Notes: generated by a model not told the origin, from the sequence alone. Positions 1-10,986 are shown, counted from the first letter of the stretch. The stretch: DNA of 64,000 bases from Paralvinella palmiformis (GCA_025642065.1 JAODUP010000444.1:233501-297500), one strand, 5' to 3'. Numbers and translations are program-made.

Positions 1-612
1 AACAATCATACCGATCCCTTATTCAAAAATTGTGAAATCTTAAAATTAAGTGACATATATCAATACCACGTATGTTTGTTCATGGACGACTTTATTAACA
101 AGAGATTTCCTATATCCTTCGATGGCCTATTCCGTCTAAATTCTGAGGTACGGGAAAATCGCGTGACAAGGCAATCTAGTCATATGCATGTACCTCGATG
201 TAACTCTGCACTATCCAGTAAGTTGCCGTTAGTCAATTTTCCCATTATATGGAACAATTGGAATAGTATCCTTTCCACTTGTAATTCAAGATCAAAAACT
301 AAGAAAACCCTGAAAAGTTACATCTTAGCTACTTACTCAGCATCTGTAAAATGCAACAACCCTTATTGTTGTCAATGCACACATGTCTAGGTAATTATAT
401 GATTCCTTGGTACCTGGTCCACATACTTCCAATACACACACGACCAGACTTGCAAATACACAAACGGCGTTCTATCGAGCTGACTATTATTAGCTATGAT
501 TGTTCGGGGCCAATGGGAAGACAGCTTCGGCTACATTGGTCCCCCAATTTGTTTATATGTAACATACTTGTAAAATTGCATTATGTATACGTTATTTGAT
601 ATTGAAATTGGA
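1..612 (+). mobile_element. Non-LTR retrotransposon (LINE), 3' end, cut by window edge
   Basis: The frame is open from base 1 to a stop near 390 and reads as the C-terminal tail of a LINE polyprotein. It shows HTDPLFKNCEILKLSDIY, then TRQ, then FPIIWNNW, and ends in a cysteine cluster (CNNPYCCQC). The same motif order occurs in the LINE at 57390-58534 ([25 protein letters not shown]), so the two belong to one family. About 220 bases of 3' UTR follow, ending in TTGGAAATAAA and directly in a TAC microsatellite. The reverse transcriptase lies outside the window. No break is seen in the visible part, so this copy may be younger than the others. Assignment to the Jockey/CR1-like group is inference. 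Confidence 0.75.
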
Positions 613-634
613 AATAAATACTACTACTACTACT

Positions 635-715
<81 letters not shown>

Positions 716-764
716 GAAACACATACGCGCATATGCGCGCGCACACACAAACAGAAACACAGAG

Positions 765-832
<68 letters not shown>
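613..832. repeat. Compound microsatellite (TAC)n, (AT)n, (CA)n
   Basis: A short TAC run abuts the LINE 3' end, followed by about 65 bases of AT alternation and, after a 60-base spacer, about 60 bases of CA. Open frames here are repeat translations only. Confidence 0.9.
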
Positions 833-834
<2 letters not shown>

Positions 835-879
835 AATAAGATTCACGTACTGATAACTGATAACAAATGTATTAATGTT

Positions 880-1005
880 ATTGTTTACAGCCATTATTTG
901 ACAGGATGATCTAAATAGGTCGAGCAATCTCCAGAGCTACTGAGGCGAAGTGAAAGATGAAACATCCTTCTGACATAAACCGGCTGAGGTTTTATAGATA
1001 TATGA
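880..1005 (-). mobile_element. tRNA-derived SINE fragment (degenerate)
   Basis: Read on the minus strand, the segment resembles the body of the SINE seen at 42653 and 52170. It keeps a TTTCATCTTT-CACTTCGC-like block, a block resembling TTTGGAGGTCGCTCG, and GGCTGTAAAC near the tail. The tRNA-like head is too degraded to recognise. Confidence 0.5.
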
Positions 1006-1063
1006 CCAACTGCGTTAACAGTTAGGGTATGAAGGTGATAAGATGGTGGAGTGGGATTAGTTT

Positions 1064-1648
1064 ATCATCATCATCATCATCATCATCATCTTTGTTGTTG
1101 TTCTTGTTGCTGCTGTTCTAGTTTGTGTTGTTGTGCTTGTTGTAGATTACGGCGATTATTTTTAAGCGGATATTACTCTCTGAATAATTAATCATGGTGT
1201 ATATCTAGAGAGGTCATTGTAGTCATTCAACAACAGGTACAATAACAACAATACTAACAACAATAACAACATTAACAACAAGAATAACAAAACACAAATA
1301 ACAATAACAACATTAACAACAAGAATAACAAAAACAACAATAACAACATTAACAGCAAGAATAACAAAAATAACAATAACTATAAAAGAGGATTCACAGA
1401 ATAATAGTTTGAATGTCATTAATAATGATAATAATATATATTATTACTGTAACAAGGAAAATAATGATAGTAGTAATGATAATTAATATGATTATTATTA
1501 TTATTATGTTAGTAGTGGTGATGATGATGATGATAATGATGATGATTATGTTAGTGATGATTAGGATGATGATCTGACGATGATGATGATTATGATAGTG
1601 GTGATGGTGGTGATGACGATTATTAGTGATGATATAACCCCCCCCCCC
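1064..1648. repeat. Trinucleotide-rich stretch (CAT, AAC/AAT, GAT) and C9 run
   Basis: It contains a CAT run near 1068-1091, an AAC/AAC-T rich stretch at about 1228-1385, an imperfect GAT/ATT stretch at about 1480-1630, and a C run near 1640. No coding potential is visible beyond repeat translation. Confidence 0.8.
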
Positions 1649-1649
1649 T

Positions 1650-2760
1650 TCTATGTCGTGATGTCACCTTGACATGACATTATCAATGACCTTCCTCTAG
1701 GGAATTTCTCGGAGTATAAAGTCGGAGAAGATAATAATTTTAAGCCAATAAACTCTGACCTCTAACCTTAATTAGTCGAGGTTACTTTACTGATTACTGA
1801 TGGTGTTGATATTAAGTAAATAAACACCTAATGATGGTCTATTACTGGTGACTCATCTCTGTACGAGTATCTAGGAATGAGTCAGTCGAGCTCTTGAGGT
1901 ACGAAATCCTTTTACGTACATCAAATATTACTGAGCCTTCATTTAGGAGCACTTAATGTATCCAGATCTGTGGTTCGAAGCGGCTATCTCTTCCCCGCGG
2001 GAATGACAAAATTTGCCCGCATTAGACATCGGTGTGTGGGCCTCGGGCAGCCAATTGGTATAACAGACCCGCGGCCAGCGCTCCTCGGGTGGTTAATATC
2101 CCTGGCAAGGACGATAAATAAATAATAAGTCGATCTTTTATAACACAATATTTAAGTACATCGTCCGTGATGTTTGTTCTGTAATAAAATAAATATTATA
2201 AAAATGATTACCCCAGAACTTCCGGATAGAATGTCGGACATTTTGTGGCGATTATTTGCAAAACTTCATCGTAGATTTAAAAAAAACACAGTTTCGGTGT
2301 CATAACGCTCATATATAAGTGTTAGTATGTGTTATATAATATCATGATTTTATGGACGTGTTACAAGTATATCATTCTCTCTTGTTGTGTATTTACAGAC
2401 TTCCCTCTCTACTCTATTTCGATTGATCTAATTATGTTCCTTCTACCACCAGAGGGATATCTACATGGCTTACATGGTAGCGTACCTGGTCTCAGTCCTC
2501 TAGTATCTGGGCTCAATCCAATAATATTATTATAGGTATATGCTGATTACTAATAGCTAATTATTACAATAAATACATTTATCATTGTTTATCAAGAGGT
2601 GGACTTGATGTTTTTAGTCTGTACTCATTTATATGTTTTTAGAAATAACATTATGATGTCGAAAGACTAAAAGTCTGATAATCTCCCGATAAGTTATATA
2701 TGTTTATGTATAGTTACATTTATCTTACATGTAAATGTACAAGGTATGATATATATAGTC
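1650..2760. other. No gene recognised; one exon-like segment
   Basis: This is non-repetitive AT-rich DNA with a more GC-rich patch at about 1975-2110. The only exon-like object is 2399-2535. It is preceded by a good acceptor (TGTATTTACAG), is open for 45 codons, and ends in TAG directly at a GTATAT. No homology was recognised. Confidence 0.4.
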
Positions 2761-2764
2761 TAAT

Positions 2765-2880
2765 CGTAACGTGTTGGATCACAGATTACTCACTACCCGT
2801 GTTCGAATCTCGGCGTGCGCATATCTGAAGGGTGTTTAATTTTTGACTTCGCTTCATTACCTTATGTCATAAAGGTTTAA
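2765..2880 (+). mobile_element. tRNA-derived SINE fragment
   Basis: It contains GTGTTGGATCACAGATTACT, a B-box-like GTGTTCGAATCTCGGCG, and then the body motifs CATATCTGAAGGGTGTTT and CTTCGCTTCATTACCTT. These match the SINE copies at 42653 and 52170. The 5' A-box half is partly lost, and the copy runs into an ATT-rich tract. Confidence 0.7.
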
Positions 2881-3299
2881 ATATACATAATACTATTATA
2901 ATTATTATTATTAACATCATTATCATCATTATTCGCAAAATAATTAATGGTAAAAGCCCGGATTTAAAATAATATTTTATGTTACATGCTAAAACCTTCC
3001 TGATAATCTATCTTAAGAGACAGACACTATTTATTGATCACCTGAACAGGTTTATGATACAGGTGTTACTATAAGATGAATATATCATACTGTCAGTTTA
3101 TTTTGTTGACCTTAAAGGATCTTGATTACAACAAATATACAGTATACATGTAGTTCTGGTCTAAGGTGGATTTATCACGATATGTGACATGTCGTACCCA
3201 TGTAACATTAACAGAAATGCTCCAGTTAAATATTAACCGGAAAATCATTAATTATTAAAACTTCATATTAATATTGATAATTTTATGTCAACGAAGATA

Positions 3300-3445
3300 A
3301 TACTTTCTCGCTTGGTTAATGTTGTTATTAATGTTATTATTGTTATTATTGTTATTATAGTTATTATAGTTAATATTGTTGTTATTGTTAATATTGTTAA
3401 TATTGTTGCCGTTATCTTAGCTCAGGTATGAATTATTATTATTAC

Positions 3446-3491
<46 letters not shown>

Positions 3492-3870
3492 GCAGTACTA
3501 CTATTACGACTAGCACTAATACTATTACTACTATTATTACTACTATTACTATTACTACTTTTAGAAGTAATGGTAGTTGTGGTAGTAGAAGTAGTAGTAA
3601 TAGTATTAGTGGCAGTAGTGGTAGTAGTAGTATTAATGGTAGTAGTAGTATTAGTGGTAGTAGTAGTATTAGTGGTAGTAGTAGTATTAGTGGTAGTAGT
3701 AGTATTAGTGGTAGTAGTAGTATTAGTGGTAGTAGTAGTAGTAGTGGTAGTAGTAGTAGTGGTAGCTATAGTAGTAATGTCAATATTAGTATTTTATCAT
3801 CATTATTGTTGATGTTATTGCTGATTCTCCTAATATTGTCATTGTTATTGTTTTTACAGAGATATATTGG
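3300..3870. repeat. ATT/TTA microsatellite followed by TAG-rich imperfect array
   Basis: TTATTG-type repeats lead into a pure TTA run (about 3430-3490). A TAG/TGG array of about 190 bases (about 3575-3770) follows, with an 18-base higher-order unit, AGTAGTAGTATTAGTGGT, repeated five times or more. The open frames in it are low-complexity translations. Confidence 0.9.
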
Positions 3871-3879
3871 CTAATAGTC

Positions 3880-4545
3880 ACCTTTATTTATTAAATAATT
3901 CATTGACCGACGGACTCACCGACTTGCCGACTCTATCGGGAAGACACAGTTAAAAGACGAAACTACACCATTGGACGGACTCTGAGGGGAATTAATTTAT
4001 CCATCGACTCGAAATTAATAGCTAAAAGTTTCTTGGTCATTAACCAAAATAAATAATTAAAATAATTGGCTTCAGTGAGGCGCTAAAAGCTAAACTAGGT
4101 TTTCTCTGATAGATGACGTGTAGTTTTTCTGCTTTAAATAAGTTTTCTGGAGTAGAGAGCTTGTAATGGGCGTCCTTTAAGTGCTACCCTATTATAATGG
4201 ACGTGCTTTAAGCGAAAGCCCATTAGAAGGTTGGTAAATGTATTTTCCACTTTATTACGTCATTATATAATAACGATATAGATAACATCCTCCTCTTATA
4301 ATCATATATTGTAGTCAGTTAATTGTAATGAGAAGAAATGGACGGTTTATTTATCGACAAAAACAATTCTCTTTATTTTGGTAACATTGCGTTTTTTCCT
4401 GATAATTTGACGTATTGTATCTGACATCTGGAGAAAATAGCCATTTGGCTCAATGCTAATGTTTTCCAGTGTAAAATGAGAGGTACTCATGGCGAATCCA
4501 TCAAGTGACTATCGATCCGTCTGACGCTTATTAGTTGTTTGAGTA
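3880..4545. other. No gene recognised
   Basis: Unique AT-rich sequence. There is a short direct repeat around GGGCGTCCTTTAAG and GGACGTGCTTTAAG at about 4168 and 4199. Nothing else is identified. Confidence 0.5.
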
Positions 4546-4555
4546 TTATGTTAGG

Positions 4556-4660
4556 ATATTGTAAATTGTACGTGTGTACTCAACGAAGAGTGTACAAGGA
4601 CCAAGGTTTGTAAATTGTACGTGTGTACTCAACGAAGAGTGTACAATGACCAAGGTTTGT
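4556..4660. repeat. Two-copy 50-bp tandem duplication
   Basis: A 50-base unit containing GTACGTGTGTACTCAACGAA occurs twice in succession with one clear difference. Each unit can fold through GTAC/GTGTAC arms. The flanks are unremarkable. Confidence 0.8.
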
Positions 4661-4955
4661 ATTGATCGAAAATGAAGATTTTGTTGATAACAAAAATATT
4701 GATTGATAGGAAGAGGCAATACCAATGTCGATTGACACAACAAGATGTTATCACTCATTTTATTATCTACTCCCTAGTATCTATATTAGTATTCAACTTA
4801 CAGTTAGACTCGTTATTGTTCTTACGAGTTAGTCTAAATCAGTATATACGTATTGAAAACGTTATAAATAAACGATATACACGTTGTTTTGTTTACCTTT
4901 CTACTGTGTTATAAACAATATTACTGTTGCTATCAATGATAATTATATGGATAAA

Positions 4956-4957
<2 letters not shown>

Positions 4958-4992
<35 letters not shown>

Positions 4993-5088
4993 AATAATAA
5001 TAATAATAATAATAATTAGTATCTTTATGATTATGGCCAAAATATCCGACTATACCTCGATATGACATGATGAACAGTTCATCATCAT

Positions 5089-5164
<76 letters not shown>

Positions 5165-5175
5165 CATCATCATCA
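4958..5175. repeat. CAA/TAA run and CAT run
   Basis: About 33 bases of CAA followed by about 27 of TAA, then 65 bases of unique DNA, then about 90 bases of CAT with one imperfect unit. Confidence 0.9.
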
Positions 5176-5518
5176 GGGAGAGTTTGTCAAACATAAAAAT
5201 GTAATTATAGCATAATAACTGTTATTTATATTTATTCTAAAAATGACTGAAGCTTAATGTTATCTCAATAATTGAACTATTTCTCTGTATTTTGTTGATA
5301 TCTTTACTTCATGGAATTTACCTTGAGACATCTATATTATAGTTCAATAAATACCTCTATCGACACATTTTATACAATTCATGATTAACAGGTACACAAT
5401 GAGATAACTACCCAGAAAATACGACATATATTTATGGTCTAACGTCTTATGAAACAAATCTTCTTTTAATTCGCCAATTTTTTTAATTGTTTTTTTACCG
5501 TCATCATAATTAATTAGA

Positions 5519-5524
5519 TTTATT
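5519..5524 (-). terminator. Polyadenylation signal of the Tctex1-like gene
   Basis: AATAAA on the minus strand, 76 bases beyond the stop codon of the gene at 5600-6172. Position and spacing fit cleavage and polyadenylation of that transcript. Confidence 0.5.
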
Positions 5525-5599
5525 GTGAAGTACCTGACAATTGTTAATGTGGTTGGAGTGCAATATAAATGTAGATTATTATTGTTTTTTTAATAGACA

Positions 5600-6172
5600 T
5601 CATTCATGATACATACCAAAAACTGTGGCAGTACAAAAGACTTTACCATTACTCCAGCTATATGTACAATGATTGTCTGTACTCGGATCCCAGACACATC
5701 TACTAGAAATGCGCACACCTTGACCTTGTCGCTGACCTAAGCTAACCATACAGACAAGCTTATAGCGGTCAAAGTTCATTTCTTTGACGGCGTCTTTGAT
5801 CTCCTCTGTGATGATCTTCGTCACAATACCTGCTACATCAGCCGAATAATGAAATCCTTTCATACGTCGATTGATAATTACCTCTACAGTCGATTTAATA
5901 TGTTCTATATCTAACCTTCTCCTTGGCTCCATACGATATGATGGTTGTCTACGAGCCAATTCTAACTCGAAGTGACTACTGGCACTTGGAGATCTTCTCG
6001 AATAGACTTTATGTGCTGCTTGTTTAGCCAATCGTTTACTGGCTAATACAGTGAAGAACGACGACACCTGACTCCCTGATGAACCATTCTGTCCAGAATT
6101 GCTCACCTGTACTCCAGGTAGACTGCTTTGTCTTCTATTAGAAGACTTACCAGCTGCCACATTTGTCAACAT
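5600..6172 (-). CDS. Tctex1 domain-containing dynein light chain-like protein (single exon)
   Basis: A 190-residue open frame. Residues 1-80 are a Ser/Arg/Gly-rich, probably disordered extension. From about residue 85 onward the protein follows the Tctex1 fold: IKSTVEVIINRRM, then IITEEIKDAVKEM, YKLVCMVSLGQRQGQGVR, CVWDPSTDNHCTYSW and a C-terminal VFGMYHE, close to the family's usual FG-[VL]-Y-x-E ending. The N-terminal extension and length match the TCTEX1D1/TCTEX1D4 (DYNLT4/5) subgroup rather than the short cytoplasmic DYNLT1/3. Family members are cargo or regulatory light chains of dynein and several are ciliary; the exact role here is inference. The frame is uninterrupted, which fits an intronless gene like vertebrate TCTEX1D4, although a retrocopy is possible. 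The start is the first ATG of the frame. A poly(A) signal lies 76 bases downstream. Confidence 0.88.
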   Translation of the reverse strand: MLTNVAAGKSSNRRQSSLPGVQVSNSGQNGSSGSQVSSFFTVLASKRLAKQAAHKVYSRRSPSASSHFELELARRQPSYRMEPRRRLDIEHIKSTVEVIINRRMKGFHYSADVAGIVTKIITEEIKDAVKEMNFDRYKLVCMVSLGQRQGQGVRISSRCVWDPSTDNHCTYSWSNGKVFCTATVFGMYHE

Positions 6173-6517
6173 TGTTACCTTTATATGAAGATCAAAGAGT
6201 CAAAGTTAGAATATCACACTTCTTGTCAAACAGGTTCTAATATTCCAGTATATTCGGGAATTCTCCGTGTGTGCTAATCTCTAAAGAAAAGTGTATATTC
6301 GTGATCGGGTTACTTCAGTCAGTTATTTAGAACAAATCGTGTCACTTTTCTGTTTTAAATGGCCATAAGCCAGCCACTAGAAGTGATTGATCAATTATCG
6401 ATTAACAGATCAATTTCCATCACAGATTCAGCGATATATTTTACCATTTTATGATTCGAATGAGTGACGTATTGAACGAAATGGCGCGAAATATCGGAAC
6501 AATCTAATCACGGAATT

Positions 6518-6578
6518 AAAAGTAGCCTACAGGTCTAACACGAACATATTGTCACTCTGGCAGTTATAGGCTACTTTT
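6518..6578. repeat. 12-bp perfect inverted repeat (stem-loop)
   Basis: AAAAGTAGCCTA at 6518-6529 and its exact complement TAGGCTACTTTT at 6567-6578 enclose a 37-base loop. It lies about 350 bases upstream of the Tctex1-like start and immediately before a dispersed repeat copy. Confidence 0.7.
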
Positions 6579-6580
6579 TA

Positions 6581-6831
6581 TAGCCGCTTTCCTGTGGGCG
6601 TGACATATTTGTCGCGTACGAAAAGCGAATTAGCTGGTTCCCACAGGCTGATGAGTAGACCAGACACATGCTCAGGTATACGCACACATTTATCAATATG
6701 TAGAGGTATTGAACATTTAATATTTAGATTAATGTATGTATAGTTGTATTTAGATTTATGGAGGTAGGTTTCGAAGGATGTTTAGATATGTTGATGCTCT
6801 GTGCCTGTTGCCTCTTACTATGTACCATAAA
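6581..6831 (+). mobile_element. Dispersed ~250-bp repeat with CA tail, copy 1
   Basis: This segment is almost identical to 45652-45902, from TAGCCGCTTTCCTGTGGGCG to CTTACTATGTACC. Both copies then run directly into a CA-rich tandem array. The 5' flanks are unrelated, so the shared block is a mobile unit rather than part of a larger duplication. An inner pair CCTGTGGG/CCCACAGG can form a stem. No tRNA-like A/B boxes or terminal inverted repeats are visible. It may be a SINE or a LINE-mobilised fragment. Confidence 0.7.
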
Positions 6832-6948
<117 letters not shown>

Positions 6949-7155
6949 CATATATGGATGTACGCACATAATATGTTTATTATTTTAATGTGCAGTAAAT
7001 TTATGAAGACGTCGACAATGATAATGATAATAATGATGATAATAAAATAGATAAGATATAATGGCTTCCTTACTTTATGCCATCTCAATATAATATAATT
7101 AGAACATCAACCAGTTTCAATGAATTGATATTGAATAGTTCATTATGTAAATGCC

Positions 7156-7156
<1 letters not shown>

Positions 7157-7218
<62 letters not shown>

Positions 7219-7472
7219 TACTCCCACAAAAGATACTACTCAGTAACCACTGTCAAGGATCCATGATGGCATTTAAGACGAAAAATAGAGGCCACAATAC
7301 AGATTAGAGGCGTGACCATAATAATAATAATAATAATAATAATAGTAATAATTATTATTATTATTATTATTATTATTATACATATTACCATAATCATAAT
7401 TATTGACAATCATTAGCAGCAAGATACTGAACGATGGTCCGATATCATCAAACAATCTAGTATATCACCATC

Positions 7473-7522
<50 letters not shown>

Positions 7523-7530
7523 CATCGTCG
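7157..7530. repeat. (TA)n, (AAT)n/(ATT)n hairpin-forming pair, and CAT run
   Basis: TA alternation at 7157-7215. AAT repeats at 7318-7345 are followed directly by ATT repeats at 7346-7380 and are self-complementary. An imperfect CAT array lies at about 7467-7527. Confidence 0.9.
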
Positions 7531-7539
7531 TCATGGATG

Positions 7540-8255
7540 GCATGTACCATCATCGATGAACAACGATGATGTATTTTGTGTTTTTATACAGAGATAACCT
7601 CAGACCATTAACAAGTTGTCCAAATAACAATCTTCTCGTGTGTAAAGCTCTCTATAGATTTAGAAACAATCGGATGATGACCAAGTTACTGTCATGAGAT
7701 CTATTCAGAAACAGAAAGAAGAGCTAAAATAAATAGAAACCAAGAAACTTTGTCTCCAAAGAAAAAATGGAATGAGAAGTAAATAAGATTTTTCTTTTGA
7801 ATAGGAAGTTATTTAACATAGAACTATCCGGAATAACGACAAGTTACTATTAATAATCTGTGAATGTTTGGGCTTTGAGATCCGGGTAGTTGGTAGTAGA
7901 CTAAATAAACTAAATGCTGATGGAATGAAGGAAGGCTTAGCTCCAGAATTCGCTACCTTTTTTACCATGAATGTGTGGATGCTGATGTAGGAGATTAGAA
8001 AGGCCAGTGAGGGTACAGGCCCACAAGCCAAGTGGCAGATAAAGTGACAATTGACAGGTGACGTCATCACAGATGAATAATGTTGGGATTACTTTATTAT
8101 ATCAAGTCATATTATTCTAAAAGTGATTGGTGATGAACGATATCCATATTCTAACTATTGAGAGTTCAATGCTCGAATTTTGGAAAAACGCTAAAGATTG
8201 ATTGGGTTATGACTGGAAACCTCTATTATGTAGGTCAATCTCTCAACAATTATCA
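7540..8255. other. No gene recognised
   Basis: Unique sequence without splice-supported frames. A minus-strand 85-codon frame at 7813-8070 has no recognisable domain and biased composition. Confidence 0.4.
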
Positions 8256-8600
8256 GACCATGATCTCACACAGGATGCTGTCAAGAGCTGGACCATGATC
8301 TCACACAGGATGCTGTCAAGAGCTGGACCATGATCTTACTCAGGATGCTGTCAAGAGCTGGACCATGATCTCACTCAGGAAGCTGTCAAGAGCTGGACCA
8401 TGATCTTACTCAGGATGCTGTCAAGAGCTGGACCATGATCTCACTCAGGAAGCTGTCAAGAGCTGGACCATGATCTTACTCAGGATGCTGTCAAGAGCTG
8501 GACCATGATCTCACTCAGGAAGCTGTCAAGAGCTGGACCATGATCTCACACAGGATGCTGTCAAGAGCTGGACCATGATCTCACACAGGATGCTGTCAAT
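8256..8600. repeat. 35-bp minisatellite with higher-order structure
   Basis: About ten units built on GCTGTCAAGAGCTGGACCAT plus GATCTCACACAGGAT. Three unit types differ at fixed positions (CACAC..GATG, TACTC..GATG, CACTC..GAAG). They occur in the order A A B C B C B C A A, so part of the array expanded as a 70-bp dimer. Confidence 0.92.
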
Positions 8601-9009
8601 ATTTCAGCGATTTCTTCTATAAATACGATTCCTTTTTACACCGATACCCATCACAACAACATCCCTTATATCACAGTTTATGATATATATCACATCAATA
8701 TATAGTACGGTCATCTGCATCCAGCAATCATGGATATGAATCAGATCCTGAAAGATATAGATAGGTGTATTCCACGATATATATTTGTTTATAATAACTT
8801 GATCATACAGAGAAACATATCCAAGTTTAATAAGTTCACTGTGATCTGGAAACACATTCCGTGTTTATGTGTAGTGATTATGTGTGTTGGTCTGTCTTCA
8901 CTTCGTATTATACAGCAGCCACTAAATATTATAAAATATTACTTTACTAAAGGTTCATAATGACTCTACCATAAAGTTCATAATGACTCTACAAAACCAT
9001 TGCTACACC

Positions 9010-9559
9010 ACTCATTACTAGTAAAATTGATTACTGCAACTCTCTTCTTTATAACATTGCAGTTAAGGATATTCTAAAACTTCAGTGTGTTCAGAACTAC
9101 TTATCTAGGGTTGTCACACGGTCTACTCGGTTTTTCCATTCTGTCCCACTTCTGAAATCTCTTCACTGGCTCCCTGTTCAATCTCGCATCATTTTCAAAC
9201 TCTACTCTGTTATCCATCAAATTCTTTCTTCTGGAGAACCTTCATATTTATTTTCCATGCTTTCTTTAGCACCCAAGCCCAGAAAACTCATGCTGGGACT
9301 CGTGCTTTTTAGTTGCTGTCCCTACTCTTTGAAATTCAATCTCTGAACATGTTAAGTCATCAAATAGCATAGTTTATTTCCATCAACATTGGAAAACTCA
9401 CCTTTTCAGACTCGCGTATCGTTCCTAAGTTTCCTTGCCATCTGATCATTGTTGATGAACTTTGCATCGTATCCGGACTATGAGTTTGGCCCAACCATTG
9501 TAGTAGGTGCGCTACTGAGTTAGATTCTTTTCGAGGATATTGGCGCTATAGAAGTGTCG

Positions 9560-9565
<6 letters not shown>
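9010..9565 (+). mobile_element. LINE 3' fragment (degenerate reverse transcriptase C-terminal region)
   Basis: The plus frame reads SKIDYCNSLLYNI, LQCVQNYLSRVVTR, HSVPLLKSLHWLPVQSRI and GEPSYLFSMLSLAPKPRK. This is the conserved post-RT region of L2/CR1/Jockey-type LINEs (normally S[RK]xDYCNxLLYG...LQxVQNxAARLVTR...LHWLPV). Stops and frameshifts follow after about 9300. The copy is 5'-truncated and ends near GCGCTATAGAAGTGTCGTC in an ATT microsatellite (9565-9596). A minus-strand relative lies at 48800-48990. Confidence 0.85.
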
Positions 9566-9596
<31 letters not shown>

Positions 9597-9599
9597 GCC

Positions 9600-10325
9600 T
9601 ACTTTATGTTTGGGCGCTTACGCTATTTGTACAGGTCACGTGACTCATCTTTGACTCAAAAGTGTACATTCTTATGTTCAATGTTTAGTTGAGTCGTAAG
9701 TGACTCTATCAGTCTAAAGAGATGTCGTCTAGCAGCTTCATTCATTGAAAATATTATATTAGCTGCTTATTTGTCTTCATAAAACTGATATTATGTTATT
9801 CTTAATATGGTTTAATTAATTGATATGCGCAGAAAGCTAATTGCTGCAACCCGCTAAAAACAAGTCTTGTTTGGCGTGTCATTGTTTGGGAAGTTAATTA
9901 GTTAAACGTGAGTCTTGAATGATAAAAGGAACAGCAATGAACAATATGAAACACCTTCATTATATAAGTAAAATGATCAAAATAAACTTTAATACTTGAT
10001 ATTACTTTTTAGATTGTCAGTAATAATAACGATAATACACGTAGAATTTTACATAAATATAGTAACATATTAATTTAGTTTTATAGCAATATATTCCACA
10101 AACTTTAATCAGAAGTGATATCACCTTTAGCCGTAGCCTTGATTTATAATCGTCAATCTCATAGAATGAAGACATCAACATCTTCTTTATCTAACAATTA
10201 TAACAGATAACGTCCATTTGATATTTGTCTGATAAAATTAACAACATATTCTCCTGTGGGAGTTGAGAAATGCCTAATTTAGACAAGAAAACCGTATGAG
10301 TTAAAGGATTAGCCCAACTATATTA
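9600..10325. other. No gene recognised
   Basis: Unique AT-rich DNA; no repeat, exon or RNA gene recognised. Confidence 0.5.
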
Positions 10326-10329
10326 CTGA

Positions 10330-10465
10330 TATGATGATTGATGTTTTACAGCCAATTTTGTGCACTTGGTAGGTTAAATGGGCCGAGTGACCTCCAAAGG
10401 TAATGAAGCGAAGTCAAAGATGAAACAACCTTCAGATATGCCCACGTCGAGATTCTAACTCAGGT
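10330..10465 (-). mobile_element. tRNA-derived SINE, 3' two-thirds
   Basis: The minus strand reads CTGAGTTAGAATCTCGACGT (B-box remnant), CATATCTGAAGGTTGTTTC, CTTCGCTTCATTACCTTTGG, and a body ending CTGTAAAACATCAATCATC. This is the same order and sequence as the copies at 42653 and 52170. Confidence 0.75.
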
Positions 10466-10554
10466 GACAGTGATTTATTACTTATATAGAAAGATAATAA
10501 TAATAATAATTATTAATATTTTTATTATTATTATCTTCTCCATTATCATAATCC

Positions 10555-10878
10555 CCCTTATTATTATATTACATATTATTTGGGGTATTATTATATTACA
10601 TATTATTTGGGGTATTATTATAGTACATATTATTTGGGGTATTATTATATTACATATTATTTGGGGTATTATTATATTACATATTATTTGGGGTATTATT
10701 ATATTACATATTATTTGGGGTATTATTATATTACATATTATTTGGGGTATTATTATATTACATATTATTTGGGGTATTATTATAGTACATATTATTTGGG
10801 GTATTATTATATTACATATTATTTGGGGTATTATTATATTACATATTATTTGGGGTATTATTATATTACACATTATTT
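10555..10878. repeat. 27-bp minisatellite derived from a LINE 3' UTR
   Basis: About twelve units of TATTATATTACATATTATTT plus GGGGTAT. A single copy of the same stretch (GGTATTATTATATTACATAT) is found at 31745 inside a LINE 3' UTR. Here and at 31745 it is followed by the same LINE 3' end, so the array is an internal expansion of that element. Frames of up to 147 codons on both strands are repeat translations. Confidence 0.92.
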
Positions 10879-10945
10879 GTACAGCGTCTTTGAATGGCTC
10901 CTGCTAGTAAGGGCGCTTTATTAAATATACATTATTATTATTATC
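10870..10945 (+). mobile_element. LINE 3' terminus next to the 27-bp array
   Basis: TTTGTACAGCGTCTTTGAATG, GGCTCCTGCTAGTAAGG and TTTATTAAATATACATTATT match the 3' end at 31775-31830 with only a few differences. The element ends in an ATT microsatellite. Confidence 0.8.
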
Positions 10946-10952
10946 TTCACCG

Positions 10953-10986
<34 letters not shown>

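Noticed and set aside
6585..6680. Hammerhead-ribozyme-like core (CTGATGAG preceded by a perfect CCTGTGGG/CCCACAGG stem) in the 250-bp repeat
   Set aside because: The required GAAA box and stem II do not follow CTGATGAG in either copy, and a permuted arrangement using the upstream GAAA does not give a proper stem III.
7813..8070. 85-codon minus-strand frame
   Set aside because: No domain, no splice context, composition typical of chance frames.
10464..10924. Hydrophobic repeat proteins on both strands
   Set aside because: Translation of the 27-bp LINE-derived minisatellite.
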